Origin: Pleionea sp. CnH1-48
Lineage (GTDB): Bacteria; Pseudomonadota; Gammaproteobacteria; Enterobacterales; Kangiellaceae
Length of the DNA: 64,000 nt
Assembly (NCBI RefSeq): GCF_024124665.1
Contig: NZ_JAMXSB010000008.1
Span: 248,001-312,000 of the forward strand
Direction: 5' to 3'
Positions 18,051 through 27,172 of the stretch are shown here, in pieces. The translations under genes were made by a program, and so were the position numbers. Position 1 is the first letter of the stretch. Each line of letters opens with the position of its first letter. The notes beneath the pieces were generated by a model that was not told the origin of the DNA, did no database searches, and worked only from the letters and a program-made list of their open reading frames with translations.

Positions 18051-19774
18051 TATTTTTCTTCTAATTGCTCAACAATCATCTGTACAGACTGATTGCCCAT
18101 ATATTCATTAACATCTAATTTATAAACCAGCTCAACACGCTCAAAAGACTGTGCTAAATGATGTTCTGGCGGATTAAAATAAATAGCGTCTAAATTTTCT
18201 TTTTGTTCTGTTTGTAAAACCAGTTTCAAATGTTTTTGTCCAACAATACGTTGATGAACAACAGAGAACTCACCATCAAATAAAGGCTCAGGAAACGATT
18301 GCCCCCAAGGTCCAGCCTGACGAAGCAACAATGCCGTATCAAGGGTCAACTCTTGTGTCTCCAAACGGCCATCAGTCACAATATGCTCATCAAACATTTT
18401 TTCGCCTAACCAGCTTTTTACTTCAGCATCAAAGGCACTTCGAAAATCATTTAAATGTTCAATAGAAATACTTAAACCCGCCGCCATTGCATGACCGCCA
18501 AACTTGGTTAAAAGGTGAGGAGATTTCGCTGCAACATTAGCAAGAACATCTCTAAGATGAACACCACTGACACTGCGCCCCGATCCCTTAAGGCGCGTTT
18601 CGGACTCTTTAGCAAATACAATGACTGGACGATTCAGTTTGTCTTTAATACGAGAAGCAACGAGCCCAACAACACCTTGGTGCCAGTCTTCATTATATAA
18701 ACACAGGGAGAATGGGCGTTCGTTTTCAGCAAGTTCTAACTCACGAGAAATATCCCCCATCGCTTCATCAACCATCTCCACTTCAATTTCTCGGCGATAT
18801 TGATTAAGGCCATCGAGTTCAAAAGCTAATTGTCGAGCTTTATCCATTGAGTCTGTAATAAGACACTCAATACCCACCGACATGTCTTCTAAACGCCCGG
18901 CAGCATTCAATCTTGGACCAACCGCAAATCCTAAATCCGTTGCCACAGTCCGTTCATGCTTGCGCTTAGCGGTTTCTAACAAAGCCAAAATGCCAGGGCA
19001 GCATTGGCCACGACGGATCCTTTGCAAACCCTGAGCGACTAAGCGTCGATTATTAGCATCCAACGGAACAACATCAGCCACGGTACCAAGGGCGACGATA
19101 TCGAGCCAACTCGCCAAATTTGGCTCTGCTACTTTATGTGTATCAAAGTAGCCTTGCTCACGTAAACTCGCACGCACGGCAATGAGCAAGTAAAACGCAA
19201 CACCAACACCGGCTAAAGACTTGCTGGCAAAGTCATCGCCCTGCAAATTAGGATTCACAATGATATCTGCCTCAGGCAAAGTCTCCGCCGGCAAATGGTG
19301 GTCGGTAATCAACACTTGAATTCCTAGCTCTTTCGCACGAGCTACACCATCATGATTACAAATGCCATTATCAACGGTGATGATCCAATCGGGAGCATCT
19401 TTTGCGATCTCTTCAACGATTTCTACCGATAGTCCATACCCATATTCAAAACGATTGGGGACAATATAATTCAGAGAGGTAAGACCCAAAGCAGGCAAAG
19501 CTCTCATTAATAAGGCAGTACTGGTTGCTCCATCAGCATCAAAGTCCCCCACCACAATGACTTTTTGCTGTTGCTTAATCATCGCAACAACCGCCTCGGC
19601 GGCCTCGTTTATGTGGCTCAACTTACGATAATCAAGTAAGTGAGTTAATGCAGTATCAACTTCTTCCACATTCTCCACACCACGACTGCCATAAAGCCTG
19701 GCCAATAGTGGTGGAAGCGAATTAAGTGAGTCGGAAGAATAAGAAGGACGTCTTTTGATTTTTTTATAAAACAT
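18050..19774 (-). CDS. recJ: Single-strand-specific 5'-3' exonuclease RecJ
   Basis: RecJ degrades single-stranded DNA 5' to 3' in recombination and mismatch repair. The DHH-phosphoesterase motifs are visible: VVGDFDADGATSTALL, WIITVDNG, LITDHHLP with the DHH triplet, and the DHHA1-side motif FGGHAMAAGLS. From the ATG at 19774 the product has 574 residues, close to the E. coli length of 577; a frame open to 19915 adds unrelated sequence. It lies between dsbC and prfB as in E. coli, with the RpfE-like gene just upstream on the same strand. Confidence 0.95.
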   Translation of the reverse strand: MFYKKIKRRPSYSSDSLNSLPPLLARLYGSRGVENVEEVDTALTHLLDYRKLSHINEAAEAVVAMIKQQQKVIVVGDFDADGATSTALLMRALPALGLTSLNYIVPNRFEYGYGLSVEIVEEIAKDAPDWIITVDNGICNHDGVARAKELGIQVLITDHHLPAETLPEADIIVNPNLQGDDFASKSLAGVGVAFYLLIAVRASLREQGYFDTHKVAEPNLASWLDIVALGTVADVVPLDANNRRLVAQGLQRIRRGQCCPGILALLETAKRKHERTVATDLGFAVGPRLNAAGRLEDMSVGIECLITDSMDKARQLAFELDGLNQYRREIEVEMVDEAMGDISRELELAENERPFSLCLYNEDWHQGVVGLVASRIKDKLNRPVIVFAKESETRLKGSGRSVSGVHLRDVLANVAAKSPHLLTKFGGHAMAAGLSISIEHLNDFRSAFDAEVKSWLGEKMFDEHIVTDGRLETQELTLDTALLLRQAGPWGQSFPEPLFDGEFSVVHQRIVGQKHLKLVLQTEQKENLDAIYFNPPEHHLAQSFERVELVYKLDVNEYMGNQSVQMIVEQLEEK

Positions 19775-19811
19775 AGCTTTGTAATTGATTGAGCCATTAT
19801 GGCTTTTGTAA

Positions 19812-20657
19812 TCAGGCTTTAAACCACTGATAAAAATATCGTCGCCATGATGACAACGACCAACATTGATGTTCACCAGACACCTGAACAACAGGGTATT
19901 CAGCGATGGACTCATTGATTAACGCTTGCTTTTGCAGCAGCCAATCATTCAATCGTTCGTACTGACCATCACAATAATATTGATATCCATGCTCAAGGTA
20001 AACCGCAGGTCGGTTGTCTGACAATGAGCTTTGCTCGGACTGTATATTTTGCAGCCAGCTGGCATCAGTTTCTTTGATTTGTGTTTGCACCAGATCACAA
20101 GGAAACTCGATGTTCTCAATCCATACCCCATTGACTTTAAAGAAACGTTGAGTCTGTATATTTTGTTGACTCAAAAACATCTGCATTTCGGTTATCAGAG
20201 CATGCCACCACACTCTGTCTTTTCCTTCTGGCAAGACATGCAGCAGGTTTCTACCTCTGATTTCATGAAAACTTAGAGCGGTTAATTTTCTCTCTGCGGG
20301 CAAAGCAATAAACCAGTCATGATCCTGCTGATAAAAATGAATGCCTTGCTCAGAGTAATAATCATTAAGCGCTTCCAACAGGTATTGATTTTGTTCTATT
20401 GAGAGATAGCTGTTAAGGCCAGTGCTCACCAAAATTCCCGCATGATCGGGTACCTGCTGAATTAAATTTAATCGATACCAACGTTTGCCAGAAACGCCCG
20501 TTAGATGATTAAAATACTCATCGATCAGCTCTAAATCATAATTTGACTCAGGTACCGACTTAATAGCACGAAATGAGCGTAACAATCGCTGCCAACTACT
20601 GGCAGCTTCAACCTCGGTTGTTAACAATAATTCCAAATGGCGAATGATGTAATTCAT
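19812..20657 (-). CDS. RpfE/COG4255-like protein upstream of recJ
   Basis: The 281-residue soluble protein has no signal peptide. Its overall pattern (N-terminal MNYIIRHLELLL, a central DHDWFIALP and an RGRNLLHVLPEG segment) resembles uncharacterised proteins found upstream of recJ in many gammaproteobacteria, called RpfE in Xanthomonas and sometimes labelled phosphoglycerate mutase-like. I judge this from memory of the family and the position 37 bases upstream of recJ; no catalytic residues of a phosphomutase can be confirmed by eye. It is probably co-transcribed with recJ. Confidence 0.55.
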   Translation of the reverse strand: MNYIIRHLELLLTTEVEAASSWQRLLRSFRAIKSVPESNYDLELIDEYFNHLTGVSGKRWYRLNLIQQVPDHAGILVSTGLNSYLSIEQNQYLLEALNDYYSEQGIHFYQQDHDWFIALPAERKLTALSFHEIRGRNLLHVLPEGKDRVWWHALITEMQMFLSQQNIQTQRFFKVNGVWIENIEFPCDLVQTQIKETDASWLQNIQSEQSSLSDNRPAVYLEHGYQYYCDGQYERLNDWLLQKQALINESIAEYPVVQVSGEHQCWSLSSWRRYFYQWFKA

Positions 20658-21139
20658 AACGTTTTAACGACTTCCGGCTTTCAGCCCTTTTGCTCCAACA
20701 AGAATGAAAGACACAAGCAATCCGGTGTTTTCTCTACAGTTACACTAACGATGAGTCCCTCTCAATAGCTTACGTCTTATCATTCGTTTTGTCGAAAATA
20801 AAGCGGTTCAAAATCCAGATAATGGCTCTGTCCATCAGAGCAACCTCTAATACTTTTAATAGAATAGCCTTTGGTAGCAGCAAGTTAGCTGCAATACAGG
20901 GTCGTCTTTCAAGACATTGGGAGACCATGCCATCTTTCAAACGACATGGGAGTTGGCAGTACGCACTTGGTCTAATCCTTTAATGCGCCTAAGCTCAAGT
21001 GCTCCCCTTGCCTACAATTTAAAAATACTTTAGATATAAGGTCGACGATGCTCCAAAAGTCTTTTATTCTCTCCGAGAGGCTCAACTTCAGGCGCTATGA
21101 ATTTAATATTTGGCTTAACGGATTCAGGGGGAAACAATC
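20658..21139. other. Intergenic region with an imperfect direct repeat
   Basis: Two copies of a 19-20 base segment, TCTTTCAAGACATTGGGAG (20905-20923) and TCTTTCAAACGACATGGGAG (20933-20952), lie 28 bases apart. A 64-codon plus-strand frame (20789-20983) covers them but has no ribosome site and no recognisable product. The region should contain divergent promoters for the RpfE-like gene and the Mth938-domain gene. Confidence 0.45.
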
Positions 21140-21511
21140 ATGTTGATCCAACAAGACAGTGGTGATCACAGTGTCCATATTAAACGTTTTGAAGATGGGT
21201 GCTTACACATCAATGACAGAACTTACCAGCAACCGCTTGTGGTGACCCCAAACGCTGTCTATACAGACTGGTTAACAGAGACATTTTTGCAACTTGATGC
21301 GAAAAGCTTAGAGAAGGTCGTCGCGCTTGAACCCGATGTGATATTAGCCGGGACGGGTAGTAAGCAACAGTTATTGCCGATGAGCCTTGAGCCTTTTTGC
21401 GCTCAATATCAGCTGGCTATAGATACGATGACAACAGCAGCCGCATGCCGCACTTTTGCCATATTAGCAGCAGAGCAACGTAAAGTGGTTGCTCTGCTTT
21501 TTCCGAACTGA
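21140..21511 (+). CDS. Mth938-like domain protein (DUF498 family)
   Basis: The 123-residue protein fits the small Mth938/Xcc1710 family across its full length: IKRFEDGCLHINDRTY at the N-terminus, then PDVILAGTGSKQQLLP and a C-terminal MTTAAACRTFAILAAEQRKV segment, which carry the conserved Gly-Thr-Gly and Ala/Asn-Thr turn. The family is related to the NDUFAF3 complex I assembly factor in eukaryotes; its bacterial role is not established. The start follows CAGGGGGAAAC. It converges with dsbC, leaving only 11 bases between stops. Confidence 0.85.
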   Translation: MLIQQDSGDHSVHIKRFEDGCLHINDRTYQQPLVVTPNAVYTDWLTETFLQLDAKSLEKVVALEPDVILAGTGSKQQLLPMSLEPFCAQYQLAIDTMTTAAACRTFAILAAEQRKVVALLFPN

Positions 21512-21522
21512 AGCAGGTAAAA

Positions 21523-22374
21523 TTATCCCTGCTTATTTTGCTCTAACGCATTCAATAATTTTTCAGGCTCAAGAAAACCGCTAATCAGAAAACCATCTTC
21601 CGAAATGATCGCAGGTGTTCCAGTAAGACCAAGCTGACGCGTCAAGTGATATTGATCAGATACCGGATTGGTACACTCTTTAGGATCAAACTTATTGCTC
21701 AATTTAGCATCGTCCATGGCACTGGCTTTGTCGTCCGCACACCAGATAGAAACCAGCTTATTGTATGCAGAAGAGCCAACACCTGCGCGCGGGAATGCTA
21801 AGTAACGCACGGTAATACCACGACTCAAATAGCCGTCCATTTCTTGGTGTAATTTACGGCAGTAAGGGCAATCAACATCGGTAAAGATATTGACGACGTA
21901 TTTTTCTTCTGGTGCTTTAAACACCACCATGTTGGATTCTTCAACGCCAGCAAGAAGCTTAGCACGCTCAGGCTCTCGCTCTTTTTCAATTTGGGCTTGA
22001 GTAGCACGAGACAAATTCACTAACTTGCCTTCTTCAACGGCCAGAAGAGGACCTGGGAATAAGTATTTATAGTCGTCACTGATGTAAATCAGCTGACTCT
22101 GAACTGCAACCACATAAAAACCAGGCATGTTGCTTGGCATTATCTTGGAGATAGGAGCAGGCCCTAGGTGGGTCGTGATAGCCTGACGAATCTCAGCATC
22201 TACTTTTGCGGAAACTCCGGTATCCGTAGAGGTTGCTGGAGCAGGTTGAGATTTTTCTACGCTGGCCTGTTTGATGTCAGCCTTTGCCACATCATTTGTC
22301 GCCTCACTGCAGGCAACCATCAGGCAAGCGCCAGCACTTAGCCCAATGTATTTTGTTAACTGTGATATCTTCAT
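21523..22374 (-). CDS. dsbC: DsbC-type thiol:disulfide isomerase, apparently a lipoprotein
   Basis: The N-terminal dimerisation domain (about 55-130) precedes a thioredoxin-fold domain with the CPYC active site in DVDCPYCRKLHQEM, as in DsbC, which corrects wrong disulfides in the periplasm. The TGTPAI cis-Pro loop and a second Cys pair (WCADD and KECTNP) also fit. The N-terminus reads GACLMVACSEAT, which looks like a lipobox, whereas E. coli DsbC is soluble. It lies 85 bases downstream of xerD, the same order as in E. coli. Confidence 0.93.
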   Translation of the reverse strand: MKISQLTKYIGLSAGACLMVACSEATNDVAKADIKQASVEKSQPAPATSTDTGVSAKVDAEIRQAITTHLGPAPISKIMPSNMPGFYVVAVQSQLIYISDDYKYLFPGPLLAVEEGKLVNLSRATQAQIEKEREPERAKLLAGVEESNMVVFKAPEEKYVVNIFTDVDCPYCRKLHQEMDGYLSRGITVRYLAFPRAGVGSSAYNKLVSIWCADDKASAMDDAKLSNKFDPKECTNPVSDQYHLTRQLGLTGTPAIISEDGFLISGFLEPEKLLNALEQNKQG

Positions 22375-22459
22375 GTTTTAACAACTCTAATTGCTATATT
22401 TATGCGTTCTACATAGTAAGCCAAGACTAACATATTCTTTTGGTAATTACGCTGCAATT

Positions 22460-23344
22460 TTACCCTCTTGGGTGATGCTGCTGATGCAAATTTTTTAGTC
22501 TTTCTTTGGCTATATGGGTATAGATTTGCGTGGTCGATAAATCAGAGTGGCCTAGCAGCAACTGCAAGGTTCTCAAATCGGCTCCATTATTCAGCAAATG
22601 CGTTGCAAATGCGTGACGCAAGGTGTGCGGAGACAATGAGGTCGAAATCCCTGATAATTGGGCATAGTGTTTCACCCGATGCCAAAAGGTTTGGCGAGTC
22701 ATCTTCTTTCCACGTGAACTCAAAAATACCACATCGCTTCCTTGCTCTGGTAAAAAATCAGGACGAGATGCCGATAAATAACGCTCAACTGCTTCAAGCG
22801 CCTGCTCACCAATTGGAACCAATCTTTCTTTATCACCCTTACCAATGATACGCACAACCCCCTGCCGCAGGCTCATTTGGCTCATCTCTAAGTTAACCAG
22901 CTCAGAGACCCGTAATCCACTACTGTACATGAGCTCAAGCATTGCAAGGTCTCGACACCCCATAATGGTTTCGGCATCAGGACTGTTGAGTAAAAGCTCA
23001 GTCTCTGATTCACTCAACACTTTAGGTAAAGGACGTTCCAGCTTGGGTGACTCGATCATGAGCGTGGGATCTTCATCGAGCTGGTTTTCTTGCACATAAA
23101 ACTGATAAAACCGCCTTACCGTGGATAAGTAGCGAGCGGTGGAACGTGGGCTAAATCCCTTTTGATAACGCCGTTGCAGGTATCTTTGAATATCGGCGGA
23201 CGACGCCTTCAATAAATCAGAAGAGCTGCTTTTTTCTAACCATTGAGCAAACTTAACCAAATCGCTTCGATAGCTACTCAATGTATTATCACTCAGTCCC
23301 TGTTCCATCCATAAGTGATCTAAAAAACGCTCAATTAACTGCAT
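22460..23344 (-). CDS. xerD: Site-specific tyrosine recombinase XerD
   Basis: XerD, with XerC, resolves chromosome dimers at dif. The SAM-like N-terminal DNA-binding domain starts MQLIERFLDHLWMEQGLSDN, and the catalytic domain shows Arg in SSGLRVSELVNL, the HxxR motif in SPHTLRHAFATHLL, and LLGHSDLSTTQIYTHI with the nucleophilic Tyr. The ATG at 23344 gives 294 residues, near the usual 298; a frame open to 23587 adds an unrelated leader that lies inside the upstream ogt gene. The start overlaps the end of ogt by ten bases. dsbC follows. Confidence 0.96.
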   Translation of the reverse strand: MQLIERFLDHLWMEQGLSDNTLSSYRSDLVKFAQWLEKSSSSDLLKASSADIQRYLQRRYQKGFSPRSTARYLSTVRRFYQFYVQENQLDEDPTLMIESPKLERPLPKVLSESETELLLNSPDAETIMGCRDLAMLELMYSSGLRVSELVNLEMSQMSLRQGVVRIIGKGDKERLVPIGEQALEAVERYLSASRPDFLPEQGSDVVFLSSRGKKMTRQTFWHRVKHYAQLSGISTSLSPHTLRHAFATHLLNNGADLRTLQLLLGHSDLSTTQIYTHIAKERLKNLHQQHHPRG

Positions 23345-23811
23345 GTGGCTACCAGCTGCGCTTCCCAGTTTAACAACCACTGTTTGTTTTCGATAAGTAT
23401 GCCGCTTGTCTGCCCAGCAAACCCACCGATACCCGAAGCACTGACAATACGATGACAAGGCACAATCACGGGTACAGGATTGCGTCGGCAGGCACCGCCA
23501 ATTGCCCGAGCTGATGACTGCAATTGATCTGAAAGCGCACCATAAGTCATAACACTGCCCAAAGGTATTTGAGTGAGCGCTTGCCACACTCGCTGTTGGT
23601 ACTCGGTACCCGCTAACGTATAAGGCAAATCAAAGTGATTTAAACGTCCATCAAAATAGGCCTGAATCTGATTCTCAGTTTCTTTTCTTAGAGCACTGGT
23701 TTTGTCCAGTACTTCACCCTCAAAGTTAAACTCAACTTTAGTAATTGAATCATCCTCTACAACAAACCCCAACGCTCCAATAGGAGTGTTGCAAACAAAG
23801 GTGGCAATCAT
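23335..23811 (-). CDS. ogt: Methylated-DNA-protein cysteine methyltransferase
   Basis: The protein repairs O6-alkylguanine by taking the alkyl group onto its active-site Cys. The diagnostic motif VIVPCHRIVSASG, the helix-turn-helix segment YQQRVWQALTQIPLGSVMTYG and the downstream GGFAG turn are present. At 158 residues it is the short form without the AraC-like regulatory domain of Ada. Its stop region overlaps the xerD start, so both are one transcript. Confidence 0.93.
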   Translation of the reverse strand: MIATFVCNTPIGALGFVVEDDSITKVEFNFEGEVLDKTSALRKETENQIQAYFDGRLNHFDLPYTLAGTEYQQRVWQALTQIPLGSVMTYGALSDQLQSSARAIGGACRRNPVPVIVPCHRIVSASGIGGFAGQTSGILIENKQWLLNWEAQLVATCS

Positions 23812-24029
23812 AACGCTCCTCTACAATGATCCAACGAAGACAACAGGCTTTTGCATTGCAATATGTCTAAAACTCAATAAGTTACGTCATCCTAACATAT
23901 TTGGAACTCATCTCGTCAGCACCTCCAACGAGAGAAGCCCGCTGATTGCGTTCTGGCATGAAGCCCCAAATACACGCATTGAGTGTAATATTACCAATCA
24001 GTTGGTTAATTAATTACCTATATTAGAGG

Positions 24030-24195
24030 CCGCTTACATTGATATTCTTAGTCCCGTTACTAGAGAAACCTAGTGCTGGCTTAGTGTTCTGCTGAGCTTT
24101 AGGTCGAACTTGTGTGTTGCTTTGGTTATTACGTTTTGGCACGACTTAGTGCTAAACCTAAGCTTTTATAAGCCTGATTATTCAGGCTTTTTTTT
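24030..24195 (+). ncRNA. Candidate small RNA ending at a strong terminator
   Basis: No coding frame exists between ogt (start 23811) and the regulator at 24408, yet a strong plus-strand intrinsic terminator lies at 24170-24195 with no gene ahead of it. The preceding 140 bases contain three copies of a CTTAGTG/CTAGTG-type core (24071, 24080 and 24145 regions) and self-complementary CTTAG and CTAAG segments. The 5' end is a guess. It does not look like tmRNA, which would be longer and contain an Ala-like end. Confidence 0.35.
24170..24195 (+). terminator. Intrinsic terminator with no known upstream gene
   Basis: Eight-base arms AAGCCTGA (24170-24177) and TCAGGCTT (24182-24189) surround a TTAT loop and are followed by eight T. 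On the minus strand there is no T run, so it acts on plus-strand transcripts. Confidence 0.85.
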
Positions 24196-24301
24196 ATTTT
24201 TACGCCCTATTTTCCTCACATTATTCCTTCCGCCTGCTTTTTCGGCACATTTACTGATTTCAGCTAATATCGTCTACACTAATTAGAAAGGCAAACATTG
24301 T

Positions 24302-24314
24302 GCTATGGCATAGC
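24302..24314. promoter_or_regulatory. Short palindrome upstream of the response regulator gene
   Basis: GCTATG and CATAGC flank a single G, a 13-base perfect inverted repeat about 95 bases before the regulator start. A possible promoter (TTACTG near 24251, TACACT near 24275, 18 bases apart) lies just before it. It could be an operator. Confidence 0.3.
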
Positions 24315-24407
24315 CAACTGAACTCCAAACCTATCTCACATCATGCAGTTAGCCAATTTCGACTGGAGTTTTTTTGAGCAAAACCAATCAATTGGGGAAG
24401 CAAAATA

Positions 24408-25238
24408 ATGCAAACTTTGAACGTGGCGGTTATTGACGATGCCACCATGATCCGTGACCTGGTAAAAAAGTTTATTCGACAGAATTTCCCACAAGCCAAA
24501 ATTTTTGATGCCAGCAATGGCCAACAAGGTAAAACCCTTTTAAAAACCCACCCTATCAACTTGATTCTCTGTGATTGGGAAATGCCAGGAATGAATGGCG
24601 AAGAATTACTGGTATGGACACGTCAGCAAGACAATTTTAAAAATACACCGTTTATCATGGTGACCAGTCGCGGTGACAAAGAGTTTGTGGTCAAAGCGAT
24701 TGAGTCAGGTGTCAGCGATTATCTGGTAAAGCCTTTTAACAATAAGCAATTTCTGGAAAAAATTCATAAAGCGCTCAAACGCCACGGTATGAAAGTCCCC
24801 GAATCAGCAACCGTTGCAAAACCTATGACAGGACGAGGCGGCGACTCTTTGGCTGTATTAACTGCGGGAAGCAGCAAGCCTTCATCCCCAGCTCCGGCAA
24901 AGAAGAAACCTTCAGGCCCGCTGCCTAAGGGTGTCGCTTCGTTACGAACTTCTGAGGGTGAAGTAAAGTGCGCTCTCAAAAAGTTAGACTTAACCAGTAT
25001 GTTGGGCGTTTTTAAGTACTCAGACTACATGCCAGAACTGTTAAGTCAGGTATCAATGGATTTAGAATTTACGCGGGGTGAAGAGAAAAAAGTTTTACGT
25101 ATGAACGGCTTTATTCAGTCTATGAGTGCGACAAACAATCAGGCTGATTGTGAATTCATACAAACTAAAGTGATCTTTATGGATGAAGATGCAGAGAAAC
25201 GAGCGCTTATTTCGGAATATGTCGGGCAATTTAATTAG
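24408..25238 (+). CDS. Response regulator with receiver and uncharacterised C-terminal domain
   Basis: The receiver domain (about 4-122) has the acidic pair in VAVIDDA, the phospho-acceptor in LILCDWEMPGMNG and the Lys in YLVKPFNN. A Pro/Ser/Lys-rich linker (about 145-180) leads to a C-terminal domain of about 95 residues starting near VASLRTSEGEVKCALKKLDL that may be PilZ-like, but the RxxxR and D/NxSxxG signatures are not evident. The start follows GGGGAAG. No kinase gene is adjacent, so it is an orphan regulator. Confidence 0.85.
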   Translation: MQTLNVAVIDDATMIRDLVKKFIRQNFPQAKIFDASNGQQGKTLLKTHPINLILCDWEMPGMNGEELLVWTRQQDNFKNTPFIMVTSRGDKEFVVKAIESGVSDYLVKPFNNKQFLEKIHKALKRHGMKVPESATVAKPMTGRGGDSLAVLTAGSSKPSSPAPAKKKPSGPLPKGVASLRTSEGEVKCALKKLDLTSMLGVFKYSDYMPELLSQVSMDLEFTRGEEKKVLRMNGFIQSMSATNNQADCEFIQTKVIFMDEDAEKRALISEYVGQFN

Positions 25239-25306
25239 GCCCATTGCTCTAAGCGTATGAACAACGAGCCTTACCCTTACTATCAGATTTTGAAACGACC
25301 AAAAAC

Positions 25307-25870
25307 CTAATCGATGTTAGAGATCGGAAAGCTAAAGATAGGCGTGGCAAATTTATCGGTTCTCACTCTTGCCAGGATCTTACCTTTTCGAGTCACTTCT
25401 TGGGTATCCGCATCCTTAATGTAATATAAACATTCAGAAATCCCGTGATACATATCTACAGCTAATATATCAATTCGGCTAGCTTGTGATGTATCCGAAA
25501 GATTCACAATAGGAATAGACAACCCATAAGTGTCATTATCAGTACCTAAAGAGGTAAAGAATACATCAACTTCACTCTCTGCATCTTCTTTTTGCTCAAC
25601 GAAGTCGATCTGAAAGCGACGAGCCAAGTCAAGCTTGATCATTTGATCTGCGTAACTGAGAGTTTGGTTAGCAACGATAAAGTGGCTGCGTAACAAAACT
25701 TTCTTTCCGGCTAAACCAGCAAAATCTTCGGCTGGTAATTGAGCCACTAACTTATCGATACTGTAAGTAACCAGACGCTGCTCGGTAGAGCCAACATAAG
25801 TACCGCCGACTTGGCGTGTGGTACATGCTGTCAGCATTAATAATCCCACAAACAATAATAAAATCCGCAT
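25307..25870 (-). CDS. Lipoprotein of unknown function
   Basis: The N-terminus MRILLLFVGLLMLTACTTRQ ends in a lipobox, so this is a membrane-anchored envelope protein. The mature domain of about 170 residues has alternating beta-type sequence with no motif I recognise. It converges with the upstream response regulator and is separated from rplS by a bidirectional terminator, so it forms its own unit on the minus strand. Confidence 0.75.
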   Translation of the reverse strand: MRILLLFVGLLMLTACTTRQVGGTYVGSTEQRLVTYSIDKLVAQLPAEDFAGLAGKKVLLRSHFIVANQTLSYADQMIKLDLARRFQIDFVEQKEDAESEVDVFFTSLGTDNDTYGLSIPIVNLSDTSQASRIDILAVDMYHGISECLYYIKDADTQEVTRKGKILARVRTDKFATPIFSFPISNID

Positions 25871-25960
25871 ATTTTTAGTCCGTATATCGTTTTTTATTTT
25901 TTAATAAAAATGTTTTAACTCATTTTTATAATAAAGCAATGATGGATTTTGAAGCAAAAA

Positions 25961-25986
25961 AAAAGCGTCATAATGACGCTTTTTTT
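25961..25986. terminator. Bidirectional intrinsic terminator after rplS
   Basis: AGCGTCA and TGACGCT pair around a three-base loop, with an A run on the left and a T run on the right, so it can stop transcription from either strand. Its main role is to end the ffh-rplS transcript. Confidence 0.9.
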
Positions 25987-26004
25987 AAACCTGAACGGTT
26001 TATA

Positions 26005-26355
26005 TTACTTGTCTAACTTCTCTTTGATACGCGCTGACTTACCAGAACGCTCACGCAAGTAATACAATTTCGCTTTGTTAACATCACCACGACGCTTAAC
26101 TGTGATGCTGTCGATCAGAGGGCTATAAGTTTGGAAAGCACGCTCAACACCAACACCTGAAGAAATTTTACGAACGGTGAATGAAGAATTCAATCCACGG
26201 TTACGCTTAGCAATTACAACACCTTCAAATGCTTGAAGACGCTCACGGTCGCCGTCTTTTACTTTAACCTGAATAACCAAAGTGTCACCCGCACCAAAAG
26301 TAGGGCTCTCTTTGCTCATTTGTTCTTTTTCCAGTTCAGCGATGATCTTGCTCAT
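26005..26355 (-). CDS. rplS: Large ribosomal subunit protein bL19
   Basis: bL19 sits at the 30S-50S interface. The sequence matches the family from end to end ([58 protein letters not shown]) and its length of 116 residues is typical. It is the last gene of the rpsP-rimM-trmD-rplS group, with the terminator about 20 bases beyond the stop. Confidence 0.98.
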   Translation of the reverse strand: MSKIIAELEKEQMSKESPTFGAGDTLVIQVKVKDGDRERLQAFEGVVIAKRNRGLNSSFTVRKISSGVGVERAFQTYSPLIDSITVKRRGDVNKAKLYYLRERSGKSARIKEKLDK

Positions 26356-26413
26356 GGCCCACTCCTGATAACAAATTGAAAATTAAAAAAACAATAGGTA
26401 TTACAAAATACCC

Positions 26414-27151
26414 TTAATTCTGTTCTCGTTGGAATTCATCAAGCAAACGTTGTTGCTCTTCGGTTAACTCCAACTGGCTGAGCATGTCGGGACGCCTTAA
26501 CCAGGTTCGTCCGAGTGACTGCTTTAAGCGCCACCGGCGTATTAACTCGTGATTACCACTCATCAACACTTCCGGTACTGACTCGCCTTCGAATACTTCG
26601 GGGCGAGTATAATGCGGATGGTCTAACAAACCCTCTGCAAACGAATCTTCTACGGCTGAATCTTTATGACCCAACACATCTGGCTCTAATCGAATGATAC
26701 CATCCATCAAAGCCATGGCAGCAATTTCACCACCACTTAAGACAAAATCGGCCAGTGATACTTCTTCGTCAACTTCTCGTTGAATCACTCGCTCATCGAC
26801 ACCTTCATATCGACCAGCTACAAAAACCAGATTTTGGCGCTGTTTTAACTCTTCAATGACCTGCTGTGAAGCGGGTCGCCCTTGAGGCGAGAGATAAACA
26901 ACATGAGCATCATTACCAACTTGAGACTTAGCGGCTTGTATGGCCTTAGATAAAGGCTCAGCCAGCATCAACATACCAGGTCCACCACCATAAGGTCGGT
27001 CATCAACGGTTCGATGCTTATCTTGTGTGAAGTCTCGTGGATTCACAAAACTCACATCAACCAAACCGCGGCGAATCGCTCGACCAGTCACCCCATACTC
27101 GGTGATAGCCTGAAACATCTCAGGAAACAGCGTTACCAGTGCAAAATGCAC
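26414..27151 (-). CDS. trmD: tRNA (guanine-N1)-methyltransferase
   Basis: TrmD methylates G37 next to the anticodon and prevents frameshifting. The SPOUT-fold knot and AdoMet-binding motifs are visible in [36 protein letters not shown] and [19 protein letters not shown]. The length of 245 residues is normal. It lies 22 bases after rimM and 58 bases before rplS in the conserved order. Confidence 0.98.
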   Translation of the reverse strand: MHFALVTLFPEMFQAITEYGVTGRAIRRGLVDVSFVNPRDFTQDKHRTVDDRPYGGGPGMLMLAEPLSKAIQAAKSQVGNDAHVVYLSPQGRPASQQVIEELKQRQNLVFVAGRYEGVDERVIQREVDEEVSLADFVLSGGEIAAMALMDGIIRLEPDVLGHKDSAVEDSFAEGLLDHPHYTRPEVFEGESVPEVLMSGNHELIRRWRLKQSLGRTWLRRPDMLSQLELTEEQQRLLDEFQREQN

Positions 27152-27172
27152 AACGCACTCCCTTCACTCAAG

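Noticed and set aside
20789-20983. 64-codon plus-strand open frame
   Set aside because: No ribosome site and it covers a repeat; I could not support it as a gene.
24013-24195. tmRNA or 6S RNA
   Set aside because: The size is too small for tmRNA and there is no tRNA-like end; the 6S fold could not be drawn with confidence.
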